DNA of 12,228 nt from Paracoccaceae bacterium (GTDB lineage: Bacteria > Pseudomonadota > Alphaproteobacteria > Rhodobacterales > Rhodobacteraceae), in assembly GCA_007134405.1 (NCBI GenBank), contig SLKW01000463.1, forward strand, positions 1-12,228, in the 5' to 3' direction. The notes below the pieces were generated by a model. It was given only the letters and a program-made list of their open reading frames with translations, did not search any database and was not told where the DNA came from. Shown here in pieces: positions 1 through 6,820 of this stretch. Within the stretch, counting starts at the first letter, position 1. The number at the start of each line of letters is the position of its first letter. The translations under genes and the position numbers were made by a program.

Positions 1-713
1 ACCGTCGGGAACTGGCGCTTCGTGACCCGGTTGAGCGCATCCTGGAACCGCATGTCCTCGGCCTCGCGTACGACCTCCTTGATCGCGGCATAGACCAGCG
101 GCGGGCCGGATTCGAGCAGTCGCGCGAGATCCCACGCTTTCGGCATCAGCTCCTCGGGCGCGCAGACCTCCTTCACGAGGCCCCAACGGTGCGCTTCCTC
201 GGCGTCGAACCAGCGTCCCGTCAGCAACAGATCCATGGCTACATGGTACGGGATCCGCTTGGGCAACTTGATCGAGGCGGCATCGGCCACCGTGCCGGAC
301 CTTATTTCCGGCAGCGCGAAGGAGGCGGTCTGCGAGGCAAGGATCAGGTCGCACGAAAGCGCCAATTCCAACCCGCCGCCGCAGGCGATCCCCTGCACGG
401 CCGCGATTACCGGCTTGTTCATCTGCGGCAGTTCCTGCAGCCCGCCAAAGCCGCCGACGCCATAGTCGCCATCGACCGCATCGCCGTCGGCCGCGGCTTT
501 CAGGTCCCACCCAGGACAGAAGAACTTCTCACCCGCGGCACGCAGGATGGCGACGCGCAGCGCGTCGTCGTCGCGGAAGTCGCGAAAAACCTCGCCCAAG
601 ATGCGGCTGGTGGCGAGGTCGATCGCGTTGGCTTTCGGCCGGTCGAGCGTTACCTCGATGACGCCACCCTCGCGGCGGGTCTTCACGGGACCGTCGGTTC
701 GCATCTGCATCAT
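1..713 (-). CDS. caiD: Crotonobetainyl-CoA hydratase (CaiD-like crotonase), 3' end outside window
   Basis: Crotonase-fold enoyl-CoA hydratase; 237 complete codons are visible and the C-terminus is off the left edge. It closely resembles my recollection of E. coli CaiD: LDRPKANAID at about 23-32, GEKFF and WDLKAAA at about 61-75, and KPVIAAV at 100-106. CaiD interconverts crotonobetainyl-CoA and L-carnitinyl-CoA in the cytoplasm. Both glutamates equivalent to rat hydratase E144 and E164 are present as E116 (GGGLELAL) and E136 (FALPE), exactly 20 apart. The usual glycine pair after the second glutamate is replaced by ADAAS (about 142-146). The ATG at 713 is chosen because a GGGAGG Shine-Dalgarno sits about 7 nt upstream; it overlaps the synthetase stop by 4 bases (ATGA). 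It is the sixth gene of the carnitine operon. A general enoyl-CoA hydratase is the alternative, but CaiD fits both sequence and context. Confidence 0.88.
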   Translation of the reverse strand, partial: MMQMRTDGPVKTRREGGVIEVTLDRPKANAIDLATSRILGEVFRDFRDDDALRVAILRAAGEKFFCPGWDLKAAADGDAVDGDYGVGGFGGLQELPQMNKPVIAAVQGIACGGGLELALSCDLILASQTASFALPEIRSGTVADAASIKLPKRIPYHVAMDLLLTGRWFDAEEAHRWGLVKEVCAPEELMPKAWDLARLLESGPPLVYAAIKEVVREAEDMRFQDALNRVTKRQFPT

Positions 714-2707
714 GTCGTATCCTCCCAAATGACAGCGTCCACGGCGACCGCGCCGCTTGCGCGGACCATCAGCGGATTGATTTCGATTTCCTGTAGTATC
801 GAGGTGTCGGCCAGCATTGCTTGCAGTCTCAGCGCGGCGTCGATCAGCGCGTTCAAGTCCGGTCGGGTGCGACCCCGATAGCCGTCCAGAAGCGGCCACA
901 GGCGGAGTTCGCGCAACGCCGCCGCGATCTCGTCGCCAGTGACCGGGGTGACGAGCGTGACCGTATCGGCCAAAAGCTCAGCCGTCACGCCGCCGAGGCC
1001 CAGCGTCAACGTCGCACCATAGACGGGATCGCGCCGGATCCCCAGAAGCATCTCGACGACCGCGTCCATGACCATCTCTTCTGCCAGGTAACCTTTCGCG
1101 CCCGGCATTTCGGGGGCGTTCTCGAGCGTGGTCATGCCGAGGCGCACGGCACCGGCCTCGGACTTGTGCGCGAAGCCCATACCCTTCAACGCCAGCGGGC
1201 GCGCAAGGCAACCCACGAGCGGCCTGAGTTCGGGCAGGGTGGGAGCCGTCGCGCCACGCGGTATGGCGATGCCTGCCGCGGCGAGGCGCTTCTTCGATTC
1301 CGCCTCGTCCAGCAGGCGGCGCGGGCGTTCGGGCGCGGCTGGCCAGGGGCGCCAGTCGGGGCGGCCGGGCGGCGTCTGGGCGGCTCGGATTGCGGCCAGC
1401 GCCGTTTCCAGCCCCATCAGGGGGACAATGCCGCGGTCGATGTAGCGATCGGCCAGCGCCTCGTCGAAATTCTCGGGCAAGGAGGCGACTGGAAACGCGG
1501 GTTTGCCGGTCGACTTCTGCGCGGTCTCAATGGCGTCGAGCGCGGGGGCAAAGCTGGACGGATCGCAGCGGTCGGGGCGCGGCGGATCGATGATGAACAG
1601 TCCCGCGTCGTAGCCCGCCAGCATCGTGCTAAAAACCTCGGTGGTGCGCGGCCCGTCGCCCCAGATGAAGGTGTGATAGTCGAGCGGATTTGCGATGGTG
1701 ACGAGCGGCCCCAAAATATCGGCGAGCGCGGCGCGCTGCTCCGTACCCGGCGGCGGGAAGTCAAGGCGCATCGGCGCGGCAAGGTCCGCGACGAGCCCCG
1801 CCTCGCCGCCCGAGCACGAGAGCGAGCAAATCCGCCGGCCGAGCCCCGGCCCATGCACATGCAGGATCTTCAGCGTCTCGAGCAATTCGGCAGGCGTCGC
1901 GACCTCGGCAATGCCCGCCTGGGCGAGAAAGGCCGAAGAGGCGCCCCCGCCGCCGGCCAAAGCCGCGGTGTGCGAGGCCGCCGCGTCGCGCGCCGCCTCG
2001 GTGCGGCCAGCCTTGATGGCGACGATCCCCTTGCCGGCCGCGCGCGCCGCCGCCGAAAGCGCGGCCAAGGCCGGTGCATCGGCGACACCCTCCACATAGA
2101 GACCCAGCGCGGTCACCCGCTCATCGGAAAGGAGCGCCGCTGCCAAATCGGCCAGCCCGGTCTGCGCGGCATTGCCGAGGCAGGCGACATAGGCGATGGG
2201 TAAGCCGCGCGCCTGCATCGTGAGGTTGATCGCGATGTTCGACGACTGGCTGATGATTGCCACGCCCCGCGCCACCCGCCGCCCACCGTGCTGGTCAGGC
2301 CAGAGCAGCGCGCCGTCGAGATAGTTGATCAGCCCGTAGCAATTCGGCCCCAGCACCGGCATTTCGCCCGCGGCCGCCACCAGCTGCGCCTGCAGATCGG
2401 CGGCACCCGTTTCCGACCATCCCGACGCGAAGGCGACGGCGCCGCCCGCGTCCATCGACGCCAGATCGGCGAGAACGTCGAGAGTCGCGTGACGGTTGAC
2501 GCCGACAAAGGTCGCATCCGGCGGTGCGGGAAGGGCCGTCAGGGCAGGAAAACAGGGAAGGTCCGCGATCTCGGCACGGGTCGGATGCACGGGCCAGACG
2601 GGGCCGTCAAACCCCATCTTTCGACACTGCTGGATTACATTGGCTGCCCAGCCGCTGCCGAGAACGGCGATCGAGCGCGGGCGCAGCAGCCTCGAGAGGT
2701 CGCGCAT
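710..2707 (-). CDS. ADP-forming-type acyl-CoA synthetase (acetate-CoA ligase family)
   Basis: 665-aa fused-subunit acyl-CoA synthetase of the NDP-forming (ACD) family. In order: an N-terminal CoA-binding Rossmann domain (about 1-140, SIAVLGSGW at 12-20, GPNCYGLIN at 120-128); a succinyl-CoA-ligase-like domain with SHTAALAG at 245-252, whose H246 matches the phosphorylated histidine of the family's SHTGALAG motif; and a C-terminal ATP-grasp domain (about 465-665) with AHKSEAGAV at 513-521 and EIEINPLM at 640-647. Such enzymes form a CoA thioester from acid, CoA and ATP, giving ADP. The position between the acyl-CoA dehydrogenase and the CaiD-like hydratase suggests activation of a trimethylammonium acid such as gamma-butyrobetaine, crotonobetaine or carnitine; the substrate is inferred. 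The start lies 3 bases after the dehydrogenase stop with no strong Shine-Dalgarno, so coupled translation is likely. Members of the family also act on other acids or in protein acylation. Confidence 0.85.
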   Translation of the reverse strand: MRDLSRLLRPRSIAVLGSGWAANVIQQCRKMGFDGPVWPVHPTRAEIADLPCFPALTALPAPPDATFVGVNRHATLDVLADLASMDAGGAVAFASGWSETGAADLQAQLVAAAGEMPVLGPNCYGLINYLDGALLWPDQHGGRRVARGVAIISQSSNIAINLTMQARGLPIAYVACLGNAAQTGLADLAAALLSDERVTALGLYVEGVADAPALAALSAAARAAGKGIVAIKAGRTEAARDAAASHTAALAGGGGASSAFLAQAGIAEVATPAELLETLKILHVHGPGLGRRICSLSCSGGEAGLVADLAAPMRLDFPPPGTEQRAALADILGPLVTIANPLDYHTFIWGDGPRTTEVFSTMLAGYDAGLFIIDPPRPDRCDPSSFAPALDAIETAQKSTGKPAFPVASLPENFDEALADRYIDRGIVPLMGLETALAAIRAAQTPPGRPDWRPWPAAPERPRRLLDEAESKKRLAAAGIAIPRGATAPTLPELRPLVGCLARPLALKGMGFAHKSEAGAVRLGMTTLENAPEMPGAKGYLAEEMVMDAVVEMLLGIRRDPVYGATLTLGLGGVTAELLADTVTLVTPVTGDEIAAALRELRLWPLLDGYRGRTRPDLNALIDAALRLQAMLADTSILQEIEINPLMVRASGAVAVDAVIWEDTT

Positions 2708-2710
2708 GGA

Positions 2711-3874
2711 TCAACCGCCCAGCGGTCGCAGCAGTTCGCGGCTGATGATGTGGCGCTGGATTTCGCTCGTGCCTTCCCAGATGCGTTCGACGCGGGCGTC
2801 GCGCCAGATGCGTTCGAGCGGCAGTTCGTCCATCAGCCCCATGCCGCCATGGATCTGGATCGCCTCGTCGGCGATCATCGCCAGCGCCTCGGTCGCCTTG
2901 AGCTTGGCCATGGCCATATCGGCCTCGGTCACGGTGCCCTGGTCAAATTTCCATCCGGCCTCCCATGTCAGCAGTTCGGCGGCCTTCAGCTCAGTCACCA
3001 TGTCGGCCAACTTGAAACTGACCCCCTGGAACTTGCCGATCTGCTGGCCGAACTGCCGTCGCTCCGCGGCCCAGGAGATTGCGTGAGACAGCGCGCGGTC
3101 GGCCCGGCCGATGCTGGTAGCGGCGACCTGCAAGCGGGTTGCGCCGAGCCAGGTGTTCGCAACCTCGAAACCCTTGTGAACTTCGCCCAGAACGTTCTCG
3201 GCGGGCACGCGGCAGTCGTCGAATTCGAGGATGCTGTTCGAGTATCCGCGGTGGCTGACGTTCCGGTAGCCGTCGCGCACTGTGAACCCCTTGGTCCCCT
3301 TGTCGACGAAGAAGGCGGTAATCTTCTTTTTGCGCCCGCGCGGCGTCTCTTCCTCGCCGGTGGCCATGAAGGCGATGGTGAACCCCGCGATATCTGCGTG
3401 GCTGATGAAGTGCTTTGTCCCATTCAGCACCCAGTCGCCACCATCGGGTCCGGCAGTCGCGGACATGCCGCGCAGGTCCGACCCGGCGCCGGGTTCCGTC
3501 ATCGCAAGGCAATCCCAGGTTTCGCCCCGGATGCAGGGCATGAGATAGCGCTCGCGTTGCTCTGCTGTTCCGGCGAGGAGGATGTTCGAGGGCCGCGCAA
3601 CGCAAGTCCAGTGCAACGCATAGTTGGCGCGGCCGAGCTCGCGTTCGTAAAGAAGCCACGACAGCGTGTCGAGCCCGGCGCCGCCGACGTCCTCGGGCAT
3701 GTTGGCAGCGTAGAGGCCGGCCTCCTTCGCCTTGGCCTGCAACTCGCGGATCAGCTCCATCGGAAGATGCCCGGTGCGCTCGACCAGCGCCTCGTGCGGA
3801 TAGAGTTCGGCTTCGACGAAGGCGCGGGTCGTTTCGACGATCATGCGCTGCTCGTCGGTCAGGGCGAAGTGCAT
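2711..3874 (-). CDS. Acyl-CoA dehydrogenase, probable gamma-butyrobetainyl-CoA/crotonobetainyl-CoA oxidoreductase
   Basis: 387-aa FAD-dependent acyl-CoA dehydrogenase of normal length. Visible signatures: MTEPGAGSDL (125-134) for flavin/substrate binding, RRQFGQQIGKFQ (272-283), IHGGMGLMDELP (341-352), and IWEGTSEIQR (365-374), where E367 matches the catalytic base Glu376 of medium-chain acyl-CoA dehydrogenase. In this operon the likely reaction links gamma-butyrobetainyl-CoA and crotonobetainyl-CoA, as CaiA does in E. coli in the reductive direction. In an aerobic carnitine-degrading operon I infer the oxidative direction, with electrons passing to electron-transfer flavoprotein; no ETF gene is in the window. 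The ATG at 3874 follows an AAAGGA Shine-Dalgarno by about 7 nt and shares one base with the upstream stop (TGATG). The frame stays open far upstream, but that extension is only read-through opposite the carnitine dehydrogenase gene. The substrate is inferred from neighbours only. Confidence 0.87.
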   Translation of the reverse strand: MHFALTDEQRMIVETTRAFVEAELYPHEALVERTGHLPMELIRELQAKAKEAGLYAANMPEDVGGAGLDTLSWLLYERELGRANYALHWTCVARPSNILLAGTAEQRERYLMPCIRGETWDCLAMTEPGAGSDLRGMSATAGPDGGDWVLNGTKHFISHADIAGFTIAFMATGEEETPRGRKKKITAFFVDKGTKGFTVRDGYRNVSHRGYSNSILEFDDCRVPAENVLGEVHKGFEVANTWLGATRLQVAATSIGRADRALSHAISWAAERRQFGQQIGKFQGVSFKLADMVTELKAAELLTWEAGWKFDQGTVTEADMAMAKLKATEALAMIADEAIQIHGGMGLMDELPLERIWRDARVERIWEGTSEIQRHIISRELLRPLGG

Positions 3875-5331
3875 CAGGTTTTCCTTTGTCCGACATGGCG
3901 CCCGACCGCCGCGGGCCGGGGCAGCGTCTTGTGGGCCTCGGCGATGGGCAGAAGTCGGGCGAGCACTGCGGGTGCGGCGGGGCAGGCGCGACCGGCGGTC
4001 ATGTCGACGTGCAGAAGCATCTGCTCCAGCGTCGCGACCGGCTCGCCTTCGCGTTCGATGCGGATGAAGACATGCAGCCGCTTCTCGTCGGCGCCCAGAA
4101 CCTGGACCGAGCCGGTCAGCCGATCGCCCAGCTTCGCCTCGCCCAGATGCATGATATGAGTCTCGGCGGTGTAGTAGCTGTGTCCGGCGGCGACATAGTC
4201 CATGCCAGCGCCGATGAAGCGCAGGAACGCATCCGTGGTTTCGGAGGAGGCGAACAGGTAGCGGCTTTCGGTCATGTGGCCGTTGTAGTCGATCCAGCCC
4301 GGCAGCACCTGCATATGGGCCATGACCAGGGGCCCGGCACTGTCCGGCGTGGGGTCGGGCGTGGCCGCGCGCCGGGACGCGTCGTGATCCAGCAGAACCC
4401 GTCCCGCCCCCCAGTCGCGCTCCTTGAGCACGCGCAGGAAGCCCACCAGATTCGCGTCTCTGATGCGTTCCAGTTCGCGTATCGACAAGTGCCCGGACTG
4501 CGCATCGGATTGTCCTGCGATCAGCTCCACAAGGTCGTCGTTGAACTCGGGCACATCCATGAGCTTCGTCCAGGGCCAGGTGAGGCAAGGGCCGAACTGC
4601 GCCAAGAAGTGCCGCATCCCAGCCTCCCCTCCGGCGATCCGGTAAGTCTCGAATAGACCCATCTGCCCCCAGCGCAGGCCGAAGCCCATCCGGATCGCCT
4701 CGTCGATCTCCTCGGTCGTGGCCACGCCGTCCTTCACCAGCCACAAGGCCTCGCGCCAGACGGCCTCGAGGAACCGGTCGGCGATATGGGCGTCGATTTC
4801 CTTGCGAACGTGGAGAGGGTACATGCCAAGGCTGCGAAGGATCTCCTTGGCGCGTCCGATCGTGCCAGGAGCGCAGACGGCCGAGGGCACAAGCTCCACC
4901 AGAGGAAGCAGATAGACCGGATTGAACGGGTGGGCGACGAAGATGGAGGCGGGATTGGTCGCCCCTTCTTGCAGTTGGGAGGGCCTGTAGCCCGAGGTCG
5001 AGGAGCCGAGCGGCGTGTTGGGCGTGACGGCCTGGATCTCGGTATAGACTTTGTGCTTCAGGTCAAGCCGTTCCGAGACGGACTCCTGAATGTAGTCAGT
5101 ATCTTCAACGGCGTTTTCAATGCTTGATGCGAAGGTCAGGCGCCCCTCGTCAGGCATCGGGACGTCGGAAAGCGCGGGCAGGCTGGCGCGGGCATTGGCC
5201 AGCACCTCGGCCACCTTGCGTTCGGCCTGGGGATCCGGGTCGAAAAGGGCGACGTCCCAGCCGTTGAGCAGGAAGCGCGCGGCCCAGCCGCCGCCGATGA
5301 CCCCCCCGCCGATGAGTGCTGCCTTGGGCAT
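3874..5331 (-). CDS. lcdH: L-carnitine dehydrogenase fused to C-terminal hotdog thioesterase (CdhA-CdhB fusion)
   Basis: 485-aa two-domain enzyme. Residues 1 to about 320 are a 3-hydroxyacyl-CoA-dehydrogenase-family NAD-dependent carnitine 3-dehydrogenase: dinucleotide motif GGGVIGGGWAARF (8-20), acidic D31/D33 after the second strand (NAD preference), catalytic H134 in HPFNP, and the helical dimerisation domain to about 310. It oxidises L-carnitine to 3-dehydrocarnitine. Residues about 335-450 are a 4HBT-type hotdog thioesterase with WIDYNGHM (346-353) and the expected acidic residue D348. In Pseudomonas the equivalent CdhB is a separate gene and hydrolyses betainyl-CoA to glycine betaine; fused forms are known from Rhizobium relatives. 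The ATG at 5331 shares a base with the lipocalin stop (TAATG), and no good Shine-Dalgarno is seen, so it probably depends on coupling. The domains lie in one uninterrupted frame, so this is a true fusion. The thioesterase might also release carnitine from carnitinyl-CoA (inference). Confidence 0.92.
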   Translation of the reverse strand: MPKAALIGGGVIGGGWAARFLLNGWDVALFDPDPQAERKVAEVLANARASLPALSDVPMPDEGRLTFASSIENAVEDTDYIQESVSERLDLKHKVYTEIQAVTPNTPLGSSTSGYRPSQLQEGATNPASIFVAHPFNPVYLLPLVELVPSAVCAPGTIGRAKEILRSLGMYPLHVRKEIDAHIADRFLEAVWREALWLVKDGVATTEEIDEAIRMGFGLRWGQMGLFETYRIAGGEAGMRHFLAQFGPCLTWPWTKLMDVPEFNDDLVELIAGQSDAQSGHLSIRELERIRDANLVGFLRVLKERDWGAGRVLLDHDASRRAATPDPTPDSAGPLVMAHMQVLPGWIDYNGHMTESRYLFASSETTDAFLRFIGAGMDYVAAGHSYYTAETHIMHLGEAKLGDRLTGSVQVLGADEKRLHVFIRIEREGEPVATLEQMLLHVDMTAGRACPAAPAVLARLLPIAEAHKTLPRPAAVGRHVGQRKT

Positions 5332-5846
5332 TAGTGAATTGTCCGTTGAAGTTGGGTGACGCCGTAGCCGCTCGCGGCCAGCACCTCGCGGGCGGTGGTC
5401 AGCCGTTCCTCGGGGATCTGTGGTGTGCGATGCAACACCCAGCCGGCTCGGCCTCGCGGCGTGCCGACCACGGCGGTGCGGTAGTCGTCCGCGACCCAAA
5501 GCACCAGGTAGTCGCCGGGAAAGGGGATGCGGCCCAGACGCACCCGCAGGTGGCCGGGACCGACCACCTCGGCCGAGCCTGCAATCTGCGAGACCGGTCC
5601 GTCGGGCGACCCGCGCCGGCAGGTGTTGACGACACCGAGCGTCCCGTCCGCCCGAAGGCTGTAGTCGGCCGTCGTCGCCGTGCAGCCGCGCTGGAACGAG
5701 ACCGGAAAGCTCGCCACCTCGTACCAGCGCCCGGCATAGCGTTCGAGGTCGAGGCGCTCCACCGTCTCGATCGGCCTGCCGGTGTCGCGGTAGACCGGCC
5801 CGCAGGCGGCCAGCGCGAGCAGCGCGACGAGGGCGAGGCGGATCAT
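5331..5846 (-). CDS. Lipocalin family lipoprotein (Blc-like)
   Basis: 171-aa lipocalin with a lipoprotein signal peptide: a short basic-hydrophobic leader ending in the lipobox LAAC at 12-15, with C15 as the lipidation site, so it is probably membrane-anchored facing the periplasm. The lipocalin signature YAGRWYEVASFP (37-48) with its G-x-W core (G39, W41) and the later strand GDYLVLWVADDYRTAVVG (111-128) place it with bacterial Blc/apolipoprotein-D-type proteins, which bind lipids or small hydrophobic ligands. C55 and C76 could form a disulfide. It starts inside the BKACE stop (ATGA, 4-base overlap) and its stop overlaps the carnitine dehydrogenase start, so it is an integral operon member rather than an insertion. 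No Shine-Dalgarno of note precedes it. Its role in carnitine metabolism is not known to me; ligand capture or envelope maintenance are guesses. Confidence 0.9.
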   Translation of the reverse strand: MIRLALVALLALAACGPVYRDTGRPIETVERLDLERYAGRWYEVASFPVSFQRGCTATTADYSLRADGTLGVVNTCRRGSPDGPVSQIAGSAEVVGPGHLRVRLGRIPFPGDYLVLWVADDYRTAVVGTPRGRAGWVLHRTPQIPEERLTTAREVLAASGYGVTQLQRTIH

Positions 5847-6751
5847 CTGAGTGCCCGCTTTTCAAGCTGCAGGCGGGAGCGGACTTCGTCAGGCCCAATA
5901 ACACGGGCGCCCATGTTCTCCACGATGGTCGCCGCACGTTCGACAAGCTGGGCGTTGGTCGCCAGCAGGCCTTTCTCCAGAAAAAGATTGTCTTCCAGCC
6001 CGACGCGGACATTGCCGCCGGCCAGGACCGCAGCCGCAACATAGGGCATCTGGTTGCGGCCAAGTGAGAAACCCGACCAGTGCCAGCCCGCCGGCACGTT
6101 GTTGACCATCGCAAGGAAGGTGTTGAGGTCGTCTGGCGCACCCCAAGGGACGCCCATGCAGAGCTGCACCAGAACCGGCTCGGGGATGATGCCTTCCTTC
6201 ACCAGTTGCTGGGCGAACCAGAGATGGCCGGTATCGAAAGCCTCGATCTCGACCCGCACCCCGCTGGCGACCATGCGCTGTGCCATGTCGCGCAGCATGC
6301 CCGGAGTGTTGACCATGATGTAGTCGGCCTCGGCAAAATTCATCGTACCGCAATCGAGAGTGCAGATCTCGGGCTGGCACTCGACGACATGCGCCACGCG
6401 CTCCTCGGCGCCAATCATGTCGGTGTCGGCCACGGGGGGCAGGGGCGCATCGGTGCCGCCGAGCGTAAGGTCTCCGCCCATACCGGCAGTCAGGTTGAGG
6501 ACGACATCGGTGTCCGAATCACGGATACGCTCGGTCAGTTCGCGGTAAAGCGCGGGGTCGCGGGCGGGTTTTCCGCTCTCGGGGTCACGGACATGGCAGT
6601 GCACGATCGAGGCGCCGGCCTTGGCGGCGTCGATCGCTGCCTCGGCTATCTGCGCGGGCGAGCGCGGCACATGCGGGCTGCGGTCCTGGGTCCCGCCCGA
6701 GCCGGTGACGGCGCAGGTGATGAAGACGTCGCGGTTCATGGAAAGCGGCAT
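5843..6751 (-). CDS. cdhC: Beta-keto acid cleavage enzyme (BKACE), probable 3-dehydrocarnitine:acetyl-CoA trimethylamine transferase
   Basis: 302-aa protein of the BKACE family (formerly DUF849), a TIM-barrel zinc enzyme. The zinc ligands of the founding member Kce (two histidines and a glutamate) correspond to H51 and H53 in HCHVRDP and E253 in GLEDN; R249 and D254 match its catalytic arginine and aspartate in spacing. The family condenses a beta-keto acid with acetyl-CoA and splits it into acetoacetate plus a new CoA ester. Next to carnitine dehydrogenase the substrate is most simply 3-dehydrocarnitine, giving betainyl-CoA, as established for such enzymes in Pseudomonas and Sinorhizobium. 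The ATG at 6751 is chosen over the in-frame ATG at 6739 because AGGAGG lies about 7 nt upstream. It is the first gene of the operon; its frame stays open upstream only as read-through opposite the regulator. Confidence 0.92.
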   Translation of the reverse strand: MPLSMNRDVFITCAVTGSGGTQDRSPHVPRSPAQIAEAAIDAAKAGASIVHCHVRDPESGKPARDPALYRELTERIRDSDTDVVLNLTAGMGGDLTLGGTDAPLPPVADTDMIGAEERVAHVVECQPEICTLDCGTMNFAEADYIMVNTPGMLRDMAQRMVASGVRVEIEAFDTGHLWFAQQLVKEGIIPEPVLVQLCMGVPWGAPDDLNTFLAMVNNVPAGWHWSGFSLGRNQMPYVAAAVLAGGNVRVGLEDNLFLEKGLLATNAQLVERAATIVENMGARVIGPDEVRSRLQLEKRALR

Positions 6752-6820
6752 GTCGGTCCTCCTGTGGCGACCCAATCTAGCAGGGTTGCAGGCCGGCAGT
6801 TGTCGGAATACGAATTTCTC
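6752..6820. promoter_or_regulatory. Divergent promoter/operator region between the carnitine operon and its regulator
   Basis: This 69-bp gap separates the minus-strand operon and the plus-strand regulator, so both promoters and any operator must lie here or overlap the coding ends. On the minus strand TGCTAGATT resembles an extended -10 (TGN plus TAGATT), about 20 nt upstream of the AGGAGG ribosome site, but no convincing -35 precedes it. The short palindrome GCCGGC occurs centrally. An activator-dependent promoter with a poor -35 would fit CdhR-type control; this is inference. Confidence 0.45.

Noticed and set aside
821..2203. Plus-strand open frame of 460 codons
   Set aside because: Rich in Arg/Gly/Gln and antisense to the clear ADP-forming synthetase; no recognisable motif.
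2288..4159. Long open frame on the plus strand (623 codons)
   Set aside because: It runs opposite the synthetase and acyl-CoA dehydrogenase genes, shows no known domain, and has the composition of an antisense frame in GC-rich DNA.
3875..4744. N-terminal extension of the acyl-CoA dehydrogenase frame to 4744
   Set aside because: The extension is antisense-like Arg-rich sequence in the carnitine dehydrogenase gene; the true start at 3874 has a Shine-Dalgarno and matches family length.
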